DNA from: Bacteroidota bacterium
GTDB lineage: Bacteria > Bacteroidota > Bacteroidia > Chitinophagales > BACL12
Direction: 5' to 3'
Length of the DNA: 64,000 nucleotides
Assembly (NCBI GenBank): GCA_016715425.1
Contig: JADKAC010000002.1
Span: forward strand, 433,501-497,500
The position numbers and the translations under genes were made by a program. The first letter of the stretch is position 1. Each line of letters opens with the position of its first letter. Below are positions 25,957 through 34,114 of the stretch, in pieces. The notes under the pieces were generated by a model. The model was not told the DNA's origin, did not search any database, and saw only the letters and a list, made by a program, of their open reading frames with translations.

Positions 25957-26691
25957 ATGAAAAACTTTCCGGGTAATTTTTTAACGATGACAGGTATTAT
26001 TGCCTTAGTAATCGTGATCTTCTCTTTTAGTTTAAATAAAAAAACCACAACTGATAAATCATTGGCTGATGAAAACCGACTTGTAGCCCCTTTTGATGAA
26101 ATAAAAGTATCCGGTGGTTTTGAAATAAAAATTAATCAGGGAGCACAAACACCAATAAAAATTATGGGTAGTGATGAGGATGTTAAACATATAAAAACTG
26201 AAGTAAAAGATAAGACACTGAAAATTGAAATTGATAATAACGGAAATAAAAATTATAATATGGGAAAAGTAATTATTGAAATTACTGTACCTGAATTATA
26301 TGAAATTGAAGCCGCAGGTTCCAGCACAATAAAATGTAACGGAACATTTGGTGGTGCAAAGGATATGGATTTTGAAATTTCCGGATCGGGCACAATTGCT
26401 ATTGATGTAAATGCTGATGAGTTAGATGCAAGTATTGCCGGCAGTGGCGAAATGATGTTTAGCGGAAGAGCAAATGAAGTAGATTTTGAAATTTCCGGAT
26501 CTGGAAATTTTAAATGTGAAACACTTATTGCTAATAGCGCTGAGATTTCAATATCAGGAAGTGGTAATACATATATAACAGCACAAAATACTTTGGAAGT
26601 AAATATTTCAGGAAGTGGAAATGTATATTATGGTGGAAGCCCAAAAGTAAATACCAGTATTTCCGGTTCAGGAAAGGTGCAGGCGAAGTAG
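25957..26691 (+). CDS. DUF2807 (head GIN domain) exported protein
   Basis: A 244-residue protein with an N-terminal membrane or signal helix (MTGIIALVIVIFSFSL). The body shows the DUF2807 pattern: FDEIKVSGGFEIKINQG, followed by at least six repeats of the ISGSG/IAGSG type (FEISGSGTI, ASIAGSGEM, FEISGSGNF, ISISGSGN, VNISGSGNV, TSISGSGK), which form a right-handed parallel beta-helix. Proteins of this family are periplasmic or surface auto-adhesion-like modules of unknown role. The stop codon runs straight into a GTGAGT simple-sequence repeat. Confidence 0.88.
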   Translation: MKNFPGNFLTMTGIIALVIVIFSFSLNKKTTTDKSLADENRLVAPFDEIKVSGGFEIKINQGAQTPIKIMGSDEDVKHIKTEVKDKTLKIEIDNNGNKNYNMGKVIIEITVPELYEIEAAGSSTIKCNGTFGGAKDMDFEISGSGTIAIDVNADELDASIAGSGEMMFSGRANEVDFEISGSGNFKCETLIANSAEISISGSGNTYITAQNTLEVNISGSGNVYYGGSPKVNTSISGSGKVQAK

Positions 26692-26974
26692 TGAGTGGTG
26701 AGTAGTGAGTGAGTAGTGAGTGGTGAGTGGAGAGTAGTGAGTGGTGAGAGGTGAGTGAGTAGTGAGTAAAAAAAGAGTAATGAGTCTTTAACCCCAAAAA
26801 CAAAACACAAAACCCAAAAACCTTTTTTAAAAAAAAAAAAAAAAAATTTATTTTTTTAAAAAACCAACAAATAGCCCTTTAATCAGTGATGAGTTTTTTT
26901 AACCCGAAACTTGAAACCCGAAACCCAAAACTTTTTTTATCAATGTCCTAAGTCAATGGTCTAAGTTTTTTTAA
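26692..26974. repeat. Simple-sequence intergenic block: GTGAGT array, A18 tract, CCCGAAAC words
   Basis: From the stop codon of the DUF2807 gene to 26768 the sequence is a degenerate array of gtgagtg/gtgagta units. It is followed by CCCAAAA-like units, an 18-A homopolymer (26829-26846) flanked by T runs, then CCCGAAACTTGAAACCCGAAACCC, and a TCAATGGTCTAAGTTTTTTT word next to the end of the minus-strand gene. No gene is credible here. Words recur at 30880-31000. Confidence 0.85.
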
Positions 26975-28462
26975 TCATTCCACCATCAATTTCAACACAA
27001 CATTTACATCATCCTCATTCTGCACTTTTATAAAATACATGCCCGCCGGAATATTTTCAAGGGTTAGAGTAGCTGAGATATTTCCTGCATTTATTTGATA
27101 TGTTTTTATGAGTGCGCCATTGGTTGAAAACAGTTCAATGCTTGTATTGGATTTTAATGGTGTACCTGTTTGAATAACACAATATTCATTTGCCGGATTT
27201 GGAAATACTATAAAATCATTATTGAAGGGCATGGGTAAAATACTTACATCTAAACTATCACAACCCGGCACTAAGCAACCCACACTATCCAACTGCATTA
27301 CCCAAAAATTCTGATCTTCTTCATACACTTCTCCATACGCAGCACCTGCTATAATAATACCTCCGGCATCGGTGAGTTCTATATCATGAATACGATTATC
27401 CTGACCTAAGCCGCCGGGTGAAAGATATCTGTGTTCCCAAATCGCATTTCCATTTATATCCACCCTTGCTATATAGCCATGATAATCTCCTACGGGTTCT
27501 GTTGCCAGATAACCAATGACAAGTAAATCACCATTGGGATATTCAAACCCAACGGAAAGCTGTAGAAAATTATCATAAATAGTGTCTATATCATACGTAG
27601 AATTGAAAATCCAAAGTAATTCATCTGAATCATCTAAACGGAAAACCAAAGAGTTATAAGGATAATCGGGTTTGTTTATACCACCTCCATAATATCCACC
27701 TACAATTGATTTTATTCCATTTGTAAAACATCCACCTTCATGAATTTCTTCACTTAATATTGTACCCGCAGAATCAAACTTTCTTATTTCATATATTGGT
27801 GTAGGGCAGTCTATAAAAGCATGGAGTAAATAAAAGATATTTTCAGAGTCAATAGGCCCCATTACAGTTGAATTATACTCACCAAAATCACCAATCAGTT
27901 TACTCCAAAGCAAATTTCCATCTGCATCTGTTTTCTTTAAGATAGTGCGGTAAAATACTGAAGCGCCTCCTGCACAAAACAAAAGCAAATCACCATTGCT
28001 GAATTCAAATACCTGCATACCTGTTTGCCATTGTTCGCTAAAATAAGTTTTGGTAAAAATGGTATCTCCGGTATTGGGATTAAACTTGACTAACAACACA
28101 TTTGACAAACCATCTGCTGCTTTAGAACCTGCAAATACAATATTCCCATCAGTTAATAATTGACCAGCTATAAAATAAGAATAGTATTGCGAATCAACAC
28201 TTCCCAAAACCTTTTGCCATAGCAAATTCCCTTCAAAATCAATTTTTGCATATTTAATTTTTTCATCAAAATATTCTCCAATTTCGTAACCCCATCCGTT
28301 CCCAATTAAAATATATCCATCATTTAATTTTACAATACCAAACCCCACATCATCTCCATTACTAAAATCTATGGTTTTATTAAATGTAGCTTGCGCTTGT
28401 ATTTGATTTGTGAAAAACAGAAATAAAATCAATACAGAACAGATGTATTTATTAAAATGCAT
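26975..28462 (-). CDS. Secreted T9SS type A sorting domain protein
   Basis: I start at 28462 (MHFNKYICSVLILFLFF ... QIQAQ), a clean signal peptide; the longer frame to 28582 runs into the RAYT hairpin and is not coding. The 495-residue product has repeated beta-propeller-like segments with the pattern GNLLWQKVLGS, GNLLWSKLIGD, GNAIWEHRY, typical of delta-60/SBBP-like repeat proteins. The C-terminal FIVFPNPANEYCVI ... AGMYFIKVQ is the T9SS sorting domain. It is a likely surface or secreted protein of unknown activity. Confidence 0.87.
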   Translation of the reverse strand: MHFNKYICSVLILFLFFTNQIQAQATFNKTIDFSNGDDVGFGIVKLNDGYILIGNGWGYEIGEYFDEKIKYAKIDFEGNLLWQKVLGSVDSQYYSYFIAGQLLTDGNIVFAGSKAADGLSNVLLVKFNPNTGDTIFTKTYFSEQWQTGMQVFEFSNGDLLLFCAGGASVFYRTILKKTDADGNLLWSKLIGDFGEYNSTVMGPIDSENIFYLLHAFIDCPTPIYEIRKFDSAGTILSEEIHEGGCFTNGIKSIVGGYYGGGINKPDYPYNSLVFRLDDSDELLWIFNSTYDIDTIYDNFLQLSVGFEYPNGDLLVIGYLATEPVGDYHGYIARVDINGNAIWEHRYLSPGGLGQDNRIHDIELTDAGGIIIAGAAYGEVYEEDQNFWVMQLDSVGCLVPGCDSLDVSILPMPFNNDFIVFPNPANEYCVIQTGTPLKSNTSIELFSTNGALIKTYQINAGNISATLTLENIPAGMYFIKVQNEDDVNVVLKLMVE

Positions 28463-28481
28463 CTTATTCTCTGAGGTACCA

Positions 28482-28507
28482 GCCGAGTCACTTGAAAAGG
28501 ACTCGGC
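28482..28507. repeat. REP-like hairpin, left end of RAYT unit
   Basis: GCCGAGTC and GACTCGGC form an 8-bp stem with a 10-nt loop (ACTTGAAAAG). The reverse complement of the loops at the other side of the transposase (ACTGGAACAG) is nearly the same, so this copy is inverted relative to the three at 29152-29441. Confidence 0.85.
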
Positions 28508-28517
28508 GTTCTTATTT

Positions 28518-29111
28518 CTATTTTGCCAATGGTATATCATAAAATTCAAGATAATGTGTAACTGGATATATTCCTTTTTCACCGGTAAAATAATACTTTG
28601 CGGATGAATGTAAATACTCTTCAGGCAAGTTCGCTAATTTCCATTTATCTTTTATAGGGTTATTATGTATGTACTGCAATTTTTGTTGAATAAATTCTGA
28701 AGAATAACATTCTTTACAATCAAATGAATCTTCAAATACTTTGTGTATTACATTGTTTTTTAATTCTGATGAGGTTACACCATTTGTCATTTCCTGAAGT
28801 ATTTTAAAATTGTTCTGCCCCTTTAGAATTTTTACGATTTGATATGCCATAAAACGTTTTCCTTCCCCTATTACTTTTTGAATGATTACACTTTCCACCG
28901 GCAAATATAAAATTATATGACAGTGGTTTGGCACCCCGATAGCTATCGGGGCGTAGCCAAATAAATGGCATCCTTTTGCAATAAGGAAATCAAACCATTT
29001 ATAAATCCGAGTATAAAAATTTGTTATCTCAAATAGATGTAGCCAATTATAATTCGTAAAAGTGCAGAAATATGTAGTGCCCGTATTAACTTGTTTTACT
29101 TTAGTACTCAT
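28518..29111 (-). CDS. REP-associated tyrosine transposase (RAYT), IS200/Y1_Tnp superfamily
   Basis: A 197-residue HUH transposase-like protein. The metal-binding HUH motif appears as VPNHCHIILYL, where the family usually has MPNHVH. The catalytic-tyrosine helix region is KLQYIHNNPIKDKWKLA, followed by the typical YLHSSAKYYF tail. Only short hairpins flank it: GCCGAGTC-type stems at 28482-28507 and in inverted orientation at 29152-29177. This is the RAYT/BIME arrangement rather than a self-mobile IS. An 18-bp palindrome lies inside the coding region just before the HUH motif. Full length suggests it may still be functional, but the altered motif leaves doubt. Confidence 0.88.
   Translation of the reverse strand: MSTKVKQVNTGTTYFCTFTNYNWLHLFEITNFYTRIYKWFDFLIAKGCHLFGYAPIAIGVPNHCHIILYLPVESVIIQKVIGEGKRFMAYQIVKILKGQNNFKILQEMTNGVTSSELKNNVIHKVFEDSFDCKECYSSEFIQQKLQYIHNNPIKDKWKLANLPEEYLHSSAKYYFTGEKGIYPVTHYLEFYDIPLAK
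28934..28951. repeat. Perfect 18-bp palindrome inside the RAYT gene
   Basis: CCCCGATAGCTATCGGGG is a perfect palindrome. In the minus-strand frame it encodes A-P-I-A-I-G-V directly before PNHCH of the transposase active site. Confidence 0.9.
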
Positions 29112-29450
29112 GATTATAAAACTAATAAATAGAGTTTATAATTTATTATACGCCGAGTCCTGTTCCAGTGACTCGGCTGGACGAAAGTAAAAGTGCAGAA
29201 ATGTAGTGCCCGTATTAACTTGTTTTACTTTAGTACTCATGATTATAAAACTAATAAATAGAGTTTATCATTTATTATACGCCGAGTCCTGTTCCAGTGA
29301 CTCGGCTGAGACGAAATTCGTAAAAGTGCAGAAATATGTAGTGCCCGTATTAACTTGTTTTACTTTAGTACTCATGATTATAAAACTAATAAATAGAGTT
29401 TATCAATTATTATACGCCGAGTCCTGTTCCAGTGACTCGGCTAGGACGGA
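29054..29450. repeat. Three-copy ~130-bp tandem repeat carrying RAYT 5' end and hairpin
   Basis: Three nearly identical units start at about 29054, 29188 and 29317. Each has the first ~20 codons of the RAYT gene (minus strand), its upstream region, and a GCCGAGTC-N10-GACTCGGC hairpin (29152-29177, 29281-29306, 29416-29441). Hairpin-to-hairpin distances are 129 and 135 nt. Copies differ by a 2-nt deletion (aatatgtag versus aatgtag), a few substitutions and variable junctions after the hairpin. The first copy is the functional gene start; the others are truncated duplicates. Confidence 0.92.
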
Positions 29451-29554
29451 AGAGAGCCGGCGGTAGTATTGTTAGATTCCGTTAGGCAATTAATTTGCGC
29501 AAGAAGGCCTCTTGATAATAATAATATAATAGTTAAGATTAAGTATGTTTTCAT
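29441..29554 (-). pseudogene. N-terminal fragment of a secreted protein, truncated at the REP boundary
   Basis: An ATG at 29554 opens a clean signal peptide (MKTYLILTIILLLSRGLLAQ) and 17 further residues, then a TAG formed exactly where the last hairpin unit begins (29441-29443). It starts 7 nt after the stop of the upstream T9SS gene. The rest of the gene is missing. This looks like a secreted-protein gene whose body was lost when the RAYT/REP block inserted or a deletion occurred. Confidence 0.65.
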
Positions 29555-29560
29555 AAAAAA

Positions 29561-30472
29561 TTATTTTAAAAATTTATAAATAGAAGAATTACTTTTAGTT
29601 TTAATATGTAACAAATAAATACCCTTTGGATATTCATACATCGGAATATTTAGTCCAGTATAACAATTTATTCCTCCTTGTAAAAATTTACCATTTAGAT
29701 CATAAAGAGTAAATTGGATTATAGGTTCTGAATTATTTATTGAGATTTTTATTTGTGCGCTTAAAATATCATAATAAATATTGTAATTAATTTCACTATT
29801 TTCTATTTCTAAAATAAAATCACATTCACCTCCATCAAAATTCAATAATCCATATACAGGATGATAAAAGCATTTTATACCAAGTGGTTCGGATAAATCT
29901 GGAAGATCACAATATCTTGGGAGGAGATAGTTTGGATTTCCATACAATTCAACAATGGAATCTGCAACACATAAACTCAACCAATCCTCCATATGAATAT
30001 GACTTACTTGAAATTCTACATCAAAGAATGTAAAATAACTAATTGAATCAACATAAACTGTAGTTGGATTCATTGGAGCTATTTCACCATAATAAAAATT
30101 TGTAACACTCATAACCCAACTATCATTAGGTTCAGGTTTCAAAATATAAACTATACTGAAGCTGTCTTCGACTGAAGCAAAAATTGTATCGTTTAATTGA
30201 TACATATAAAATGCTTGATCTGAAATAGGAGTGGAACCATTAAAGATAGTTGCAACTATCTTTTTGCAAGGAACTCCTAAAAAAATAGTATCTTTTTCAA
30301 CCTCCAGAGTATAAACTGCTTGATTGGGTGGGAATCCATATTGGTGAAAATAGTACCACCACTTCACACCCACCGGTGCAAACTCCGGTGTTTGTGTAAA
30401 TCCTTGCGCACTTCCAGTAAATAATAAAAAAATAAAAAATAATTTATAAAAAGAAGGGAATTTTGTTTTCAT
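29561..30472 (-). CDS. Secreted protein with degenerate T9SS sorting domain
   Basis: A 303-residue protein with a signal peptide (LFFIFLLFTGSAQGFTQ). The body is not a family I recognise; it has an immunoglobulin-like beta character and pairs of cysteines. The last 75 residues (IKISINNSEPIIQFTLYDLNGKFLQG ... YPKGIYLLHIKTKSNSSIYKF) match the T9SS C-terminal domain but lack the usual YPNP start. A TATATTTG promoter box ends 4 nt before the ATG. Confidence 0.78.
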   Translation of the reverse strand: MKTKFPSFYKLFFIFLLFTGSAQGFTQTPEFAPVGVKWWYYFHQYGFPPNQAVYTLEVEKDTIFLGVPCKKIVATIFNGSTPISDQAFYMYQLNDTIFASVEDSFSIVYILKPEPNDSWVMSVTNFYYGEIAPMNPTTVYVDSISYFTFFDVEFQVSHIHMEDWLSLCVADSIVELYGNPNYLLPRYCDLPDLSEPLGIKCFYHPVYGLLNFDGGECDFILEIENSEINYNIYYDILSAQIKISINNSEPIIQFTLYDLNGKFLQGGINCYTGLNIPMYEYPKGIYLLHIKTKSNSSIYKFLK

Positions 30473-30476
30473 GTAT

Positions 30477-30484
30477 CAAATATA
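30477..30484 (-). promoter_or_regulatory. -7 promoter box TATATTTG
   Basis: The minus-strand TATATTTG fits TAnnTTTG and ends 4 nt before the ATG at 30472, again predicting a leaderless mRNA. No -33 element is clear. Confidence 0.5.
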
Positions 30485-31005
30485 ATGGTAATTGTGGAAT
30501 TGGCAAATGCGATGGAGGTATTTGTAGAATTGTAGAACTGAAAAAAAGTGTAATCGGGTAATCGGGGAAAAATGTGCAAATGTGGTTAATGTGCAAATGT
30601 GCAAATGTGCAAATGAAATGTTTAGCAGATTAGCTGATGGGGTTAATGTGAGAATGTGTAGAATCGTAGAATTGTAGAATTGTAGAACTGAAAAAAGTGG
30701 AATCGGGGAATCGGGGAATTGGAAAAAAATGTGCAAATGTGATTGATGTGCAAATGTGTTTAATTGTAGAATCGTAAAACTGTAGAATTGTAGAATTGTA
30801 GAACTGAAAAAAGTGTTATCGTCGAATTAATGAACTATGTAATCGAAAGAAACGATAAGAAAGGATAATTACGATAACTAAATTAAAATAAACTTGAAAC
30901 ATGTAACACGAAACCCGAAACACGAAACTTGAAACATTTTTTTGTCAATGGTTTAAGTTTTTTCGCCAATAGCCAAAAGCTAACGGCTAATAGCCCTTTG
31001 CAAAA
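30485..31005. repeat. Simple-sequence intergenic region (TGTAGAATTG, GTGCAAAT, CCCGAAAC and CCAATAGCC words)
   Basis: About 520 nt without a credible gene. It is built from short repeated words: tgtagaattgtagaactgaaaaaag (several copies, 30520-30810), gtgcaaatgtgcaaatg (30570-30615, 30728-30760), aatcggggaat, then cgaaacccgaaacacgaaacttgaaac (30905-30935), gtcaatggtttaagtttttt, and ccaatagccaaaagctaacggctaatagcc. The last words are shared with 26880-26970 and 33110-33190. An open frame at 30476-30736 only reflects the repeat. Confidence 0.85.
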
Positions 31006-32019
31006 TCAAAATTCCGCAATCGCTTTTTCCAAACATCTATCTATTCCATTTTCTATATCCGATAACTCATTTTTAAAATATATATCGGGAATTACACCAA
31101 TACCTTCATACGAAATACAATCTGCAAATTTTACTTTTTGAGTTGGCAATGTATAATACCAACCATTCGCAAGATCACGACCAATCATTGTAGAATGTGC
31201 GCCGTTCGTAGTATCACCAATTACAATTGCATTCGGCATTGTTTTAAATATCATCGCAGTGCGTTCACCAGCACTTATCGTATATCTATCTGTAAGCAAT
31301 ACTACTTTTTTTGAGTAATAAGGTGTTTGTGGTTCTATATACCAATCATACCAATCGGTATAATCATTTTCTCCTTTTCCGTTTTTTGTTTTTGATGAAA
31401 ATATTAATGTGCGGTTTTGAATTAAACGATTCATATTCGAAAATGCCCATGTGAAATCACCACCACTATTATGTCGTAAATCAATGATTAAACCTTTGGT
31501 ATCATAATTATCCAACACATCATTCATCACATCTAAATTATCTGCGATGTAAGCAAAATTTACATAGGTAATATCGTTGTTAATTGTTCCAAATACAAAA
31601 CCCGGATATTCACTATCATCTTTTATAAAACCATTGTCGAGATAATTATTTTCAATCACATTTAAATCAAACAATGCATCATCAATTTGATAATTATAAA
31701 TATGATTTGAGAAGAAATATTTTTTGCCGGGCACTGTCATTTGCACATGTCCATCATCAAGTACTGCGAGCATGTTTGTTATAACAATATACAAAGAATC
31801 ATCATCCGTATTTGCATTCACCATCGGGCGATAAATAAGATACAGGCTATCCCAATTTACATGGCGTTCATCAAAAGGTGCATAACTATCATCGAATGAT
31901 TGCCAGATAAATTCAAAAACAGATACGGGATCATTAGCAGGTTCTTCTTCAAAAAATAAATTACAAGAAGAGCCAAGAATTGCAATAGAAAATATCAATA
32001 TTAAATATCTTGTTTTCAT
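31006..32019 (-). CDS. S41 family (C-terminal processing-like) serine peptidase, lipoprotein
   Basis: A 337-residue protein with a lipoprotein signal (LILIFSIAILGSSC, Cys 19). The S41 catalytic domain is seen as KGLIIDLRHNSGGDF, LTDRYTISAGERTAM (catalytic Ser in TISAGE) and DTTNGAHSTMIGRDLANGW; the general-base Lys region is less clear. There is no PDZ domain, as in tricorn-like or short S41 lipoproteins of Bacteroidota. Its start codon shares one nucleotide with the stop of the upstream gene, indicating an operon with the 276-residue outer membrane protein gene. Confidence 0.87.
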   Translation of the reverse strand: MKTRYLILIFSIAILGSSCNLFFEEEPANDPVSVFEFIWQSFDDSYAPFDERHVNWDSLYLIYRPMVNANTDDDSLYIVITNMLAVLDDGHVQMTVPGKKYFFSNHIYNYQIDDALFDLNVIENNYLDNGFIKDDSEYPGFVFGTINNDITYVNFAYIADNLDVMNDVLDNYDTKGLIIDLRHNSGGDFTWAFSNMNRLIQNRTLIFSSKTKNGKGENDYTDWYDWYIEPQTPYYSKKVVLLTDRYTISAGERTAMIFKTMPNAIVIGDTTNGAHSTMIGRDLANGWYYTLPTQKVKFADCISYEGIGVIPDIYFKNELSDIENGIDRCLEKAIAEF

Positions 32020-32849
32020 CAGAAGCTATAATTAATGGTTAGTGTAATTCTGTTTTCGTAAGAAGTTAATGGCAATGGTTTAGAATAATGCAGGAAATTA
32101 AATTTATATGCAAAACCAACAACCCATTGATCATAAAAATGATAATTGTACTCGGCCAGTAAATCTAAACTTTGAATGGTATTCCATGTTGCTAAATTTC
32201 CATCAGCCAGATAAGCGAAAAAAGTATTCAGAGATTTATGCGAAGAGATATTCTCAATAAATTCATCGTCATTTAATAAATAGGGCGATCTGGCTACCCA
32301 GGAAAATACGGGTAATCCCAATCGCAGATATACGCCATTTTTTTCGTCAAACTGATATTGCATTGCACCCCAAATGTCAATACCGAAATTTGCAAAATAT
32401 GTAAATGCTCCATTGCGTCCATAATTAATATTTGAAGCATCAATATTGTTGCTGAACCGTCCACCCGCTAAATATTTTATCTTTTCTGTATTGTATAATT
32501 CCTTTCCCAAATAATAATCGAGGTTCACATAAGTATGATAGGAAGGATATGTTTCTGCAATTGTTGAATCTGAATTATAATATTCAAATGATTCACCATT
32601 AATGGTATTGAAAGTATTATAAGTGAGAGAAAACTCTTGCCACAATTTCGCATCTCGTCTGTATTTAATTCCAAAGTTTCCTATTGAAACATCGCTAAAT
32701 GCAAATGGTGAAATAAGTATGTCTTGTCGGTTGAGTGTGCTTAATCCCCAATTTACCTGATACGTATTTTTATAATGCAGGCTATCCTGTGCATTACAAA
32801 TACCTATTGCGGAAATACTAAGAAGAGTTATAATAGTTTTTAATTGCAT
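32019..32849 (-). CDS. Putative outer membrane beta-barrel protein
   Basis: A 276-residue protein with a signal peptide (TIITLLSISAIGICNAQ). The remainder alternates hydrophobic and polar residues, ends in aromatic NYSF (a typical outer-membrane C-terminus, RITLTINYSF) and has many Tyr, Phe and Asn residues, so it is probably a 10-12 strand barrel. I do not recognise a specific family. It is coupled to the S41 peptidase (overlapping stop/start). Confidence 0.68.
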   Translation of the reverse strand: MQLKTIITLLSISAIGICNAQDSLHYKNTYQVNWGLSTLNRQDILISPFAFSDVSIGNFGIKYRRDAKLWQEFSLTYNTFNTINGESFEYYNSDSTIAETYPSYHTYVNLDYYLGKELYNTEKIKYLAGGRFSNNIDASNINYGRNGAFTYFANFGIDIWGAMQYQFDEKNGVYLRLGLPVFSWVARSPYLLNDDEFIENISSHKSLNTFFAYLADGNLATWNTIQSLDLLAEYNYHFYDQWVVGFAYKFNFLHYSKPLPLTSYENRITLTINYSF

Positions 32850-33220
32850 AGTTTGAAAATGAAGTATAAAGTTGGGAAAAAACTCTTAATCCGAGATTGT
32901 GATTTGGGCTCTGTGTAAAAAAAAATTAACCACATAGACACATAGTTTAAGTTATTTTTTTCTATGTATCTATGTGAAAAAAAAATATTTAGCCTGAGCT
33001 TTTCTATCGGAGTTGTATTATATGTTTCGGTTGGTGAGGACACCAAACCGATAGGGTAAAAAAATATAACCACATAGGCACATAGTTTAAATCATTTTCC
33101 CCTTTTTTTCTATCCAACTTCCAATTGCCAACTGCTAATAGCCAACTGCCAATTGCCAACTGCTAATAGCCAACCGCCAATAGCCAATTTAACGAGAACA
33201 AATCAGATTAATAATAAATA
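32850..33220. repeat. Intergenic repeat block: CACATAG inverted repeat, CACCAA hairpin, CCAATTGCCAACTGC array
   Basis: No gene is visible. Three structures stand out. At 32931-32945 and 32962-32976 a 15-bp inverted repeat (CACATAGACACATAG / CTATGTATCTATGTG, one mismatch) is flanked by A runs. At 33025-33053 CGGTTGGTG AGGA CACCAAACCG forms a hairpin, with outer arms CTATCGG/CCGATAG. At 33110-33190 lies a GCCAACTGCTAATAGCCAACTGCCAATT array. Another CACATAG copy is at 33070-33088. Confidence 0.85.
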
Positions 33221-33228
33221 TAAATTTG
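33221..33228 (+). promoter_or_regulatory. -7 promoter box TAAATTTG for sterol desaturase-family gene
   Basis: TAAATTTG fits TAnnTTTG and ends 15 nt before the TTG start at 33244. No clear -33 element is found. Confidence 0.45.
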
Positions 33229-33243
33229 TAGTAAAATAAAAAG

Positions 33244-34101
33244 TTGGAAACGGTAATACATTACTTCGAAACTATTCCAAGTTTACATCGTGCATTAATT
33301 CTTGCAGGGGGATTAACTTTTTTTTGGTTGATTGAGTCTGTAATTCCGCTGTTCAAATTCAATTATAAAAAGCCGAGACATGCGCTGACAAATATTTTTC
33401 TAACAATTACTACCTTATTAATAAATCTCCCGTTTGCTTTTGTCATCGTGCTAACAGCAGATTATTTTTCAGAACATCACATCGGTTTATTATATGTGTT
33501 TAATCTGCCTGTTATCATATTCATTTTTGCTGGTTTATTATTATTGGATTTCATCGGTGCTTATATAATTCATGTAATTCAACACAAAGTAAAATGGATG
33601 TGGAAATTTCATATAGTGCATCACAGCGATATGCATGTGGACACTACCACTGCCAACAGACATCATCCAATAGAAAGTATTTTTCGTGCGGTGTTTACTT
33701 TACTTGCTGTAATAATTTCCGGTGCGCCGATGTGGTTGGTAATGATGTATCAAAGTGCATCTGTTGTTTTTTCACAATTCAATCATGCGAATATTACTTT
33801 ACCCCATTGGTTGGATAAGGCAGTAAGCTGGGTAATAGTTTCACCTAACATGCATAAAGTGCATCATCATTATTTACAACCATTAACGGATACCAATTAT
33901 GGAAATATTTTTTCTATTTGGGACAGACTATTTAAAACATTTGCAAGTGTAGAAAAACCCAATGAAAATTTGCAGTATGGAATTGATTTATTAATGCAGG
34001 AAAAAGACAGTCAACAAATCGGTAATTTACTTACAATGCCTTTTAAAAAATATGAGCCATTGCCAACGTCAAAGTTTGTTGATTCTAAAAAGTATAAATA
34101 G
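33244..34101 (+). CDS. Sterol desaturase / fatty acid hydroxylase family membrane protein
   Basis: A 285-residue membrane di-iron protein from a TTG start (METVIHYFETIP); no in-frame ATG occurs nearby upstream. Four or more helices carry the His clusters of the family: HVIQHKVKWMWKFHIVHHSDMH, NRHHPIE, and NMHKVHHHYLQP. These bind the non-haem di-iron centre that hydroxylates or desaturates lipids at the membrane. The exact substrate (carotenoid, fatty acid or sterol-like) cannot be told. The TTG start is the weakest part of the call. Confidence 0.87.
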   Translation: METVIHYFETIPSLHRALILAGGLTFFWLIESVIPLFKFNYKKPRHALTNIFLTITTLLINLPFAFVIVLTADYFSEHHIGLLYVFNLPVIIFIFAGLLLLDFIGAYIIHVIQHKVKWMWKFHIVHHSDMHVDTTTANRHHPIESIFRAVFTLLAVIISGAPMWLVMMYQSASVVFSQFNHANITLPHWLDKAVSWVIVSPNMHKVHHHYLQPLTDTNYGNIFSIWDRLFKTFASVEKPNENLQYGIDLLMQEKDSQQIGNLLTMPFKKYEPLPTSKFVDSKKYK

Positions 34102-34114
34102 AATGTTTGTCATC

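Noticed and set aside
26531..26810. Minus-strand frames over the GTGAGT array
   Set aside because: Low-complexity SLLTTHYS-like translation with no start or codon-use support.
29054..29450. Three regularly spaced repeats as a possible CRISPR array
   Set aside because: The ~130-nt units are coding-derived and nearly identical throughout, with no unique spacers and no cas genes.
29206..29466. 86-codon plus-strand frame in the tandem repeat
   Set aside because: It is the reverse side of the RAYT 5' repeats; the protein is itself a repeat of the same segment and has no independent signals.
30476..30736. 86-codon minus-strand frame
   Set aside because: Translation of simple-sequence words (repeated HLHICTL-like segments); not a gene.
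32840..33073. 77-codon minus-strand frame
   Set aside because: Covers A/T runs and the CACATAG repeat; no family features.
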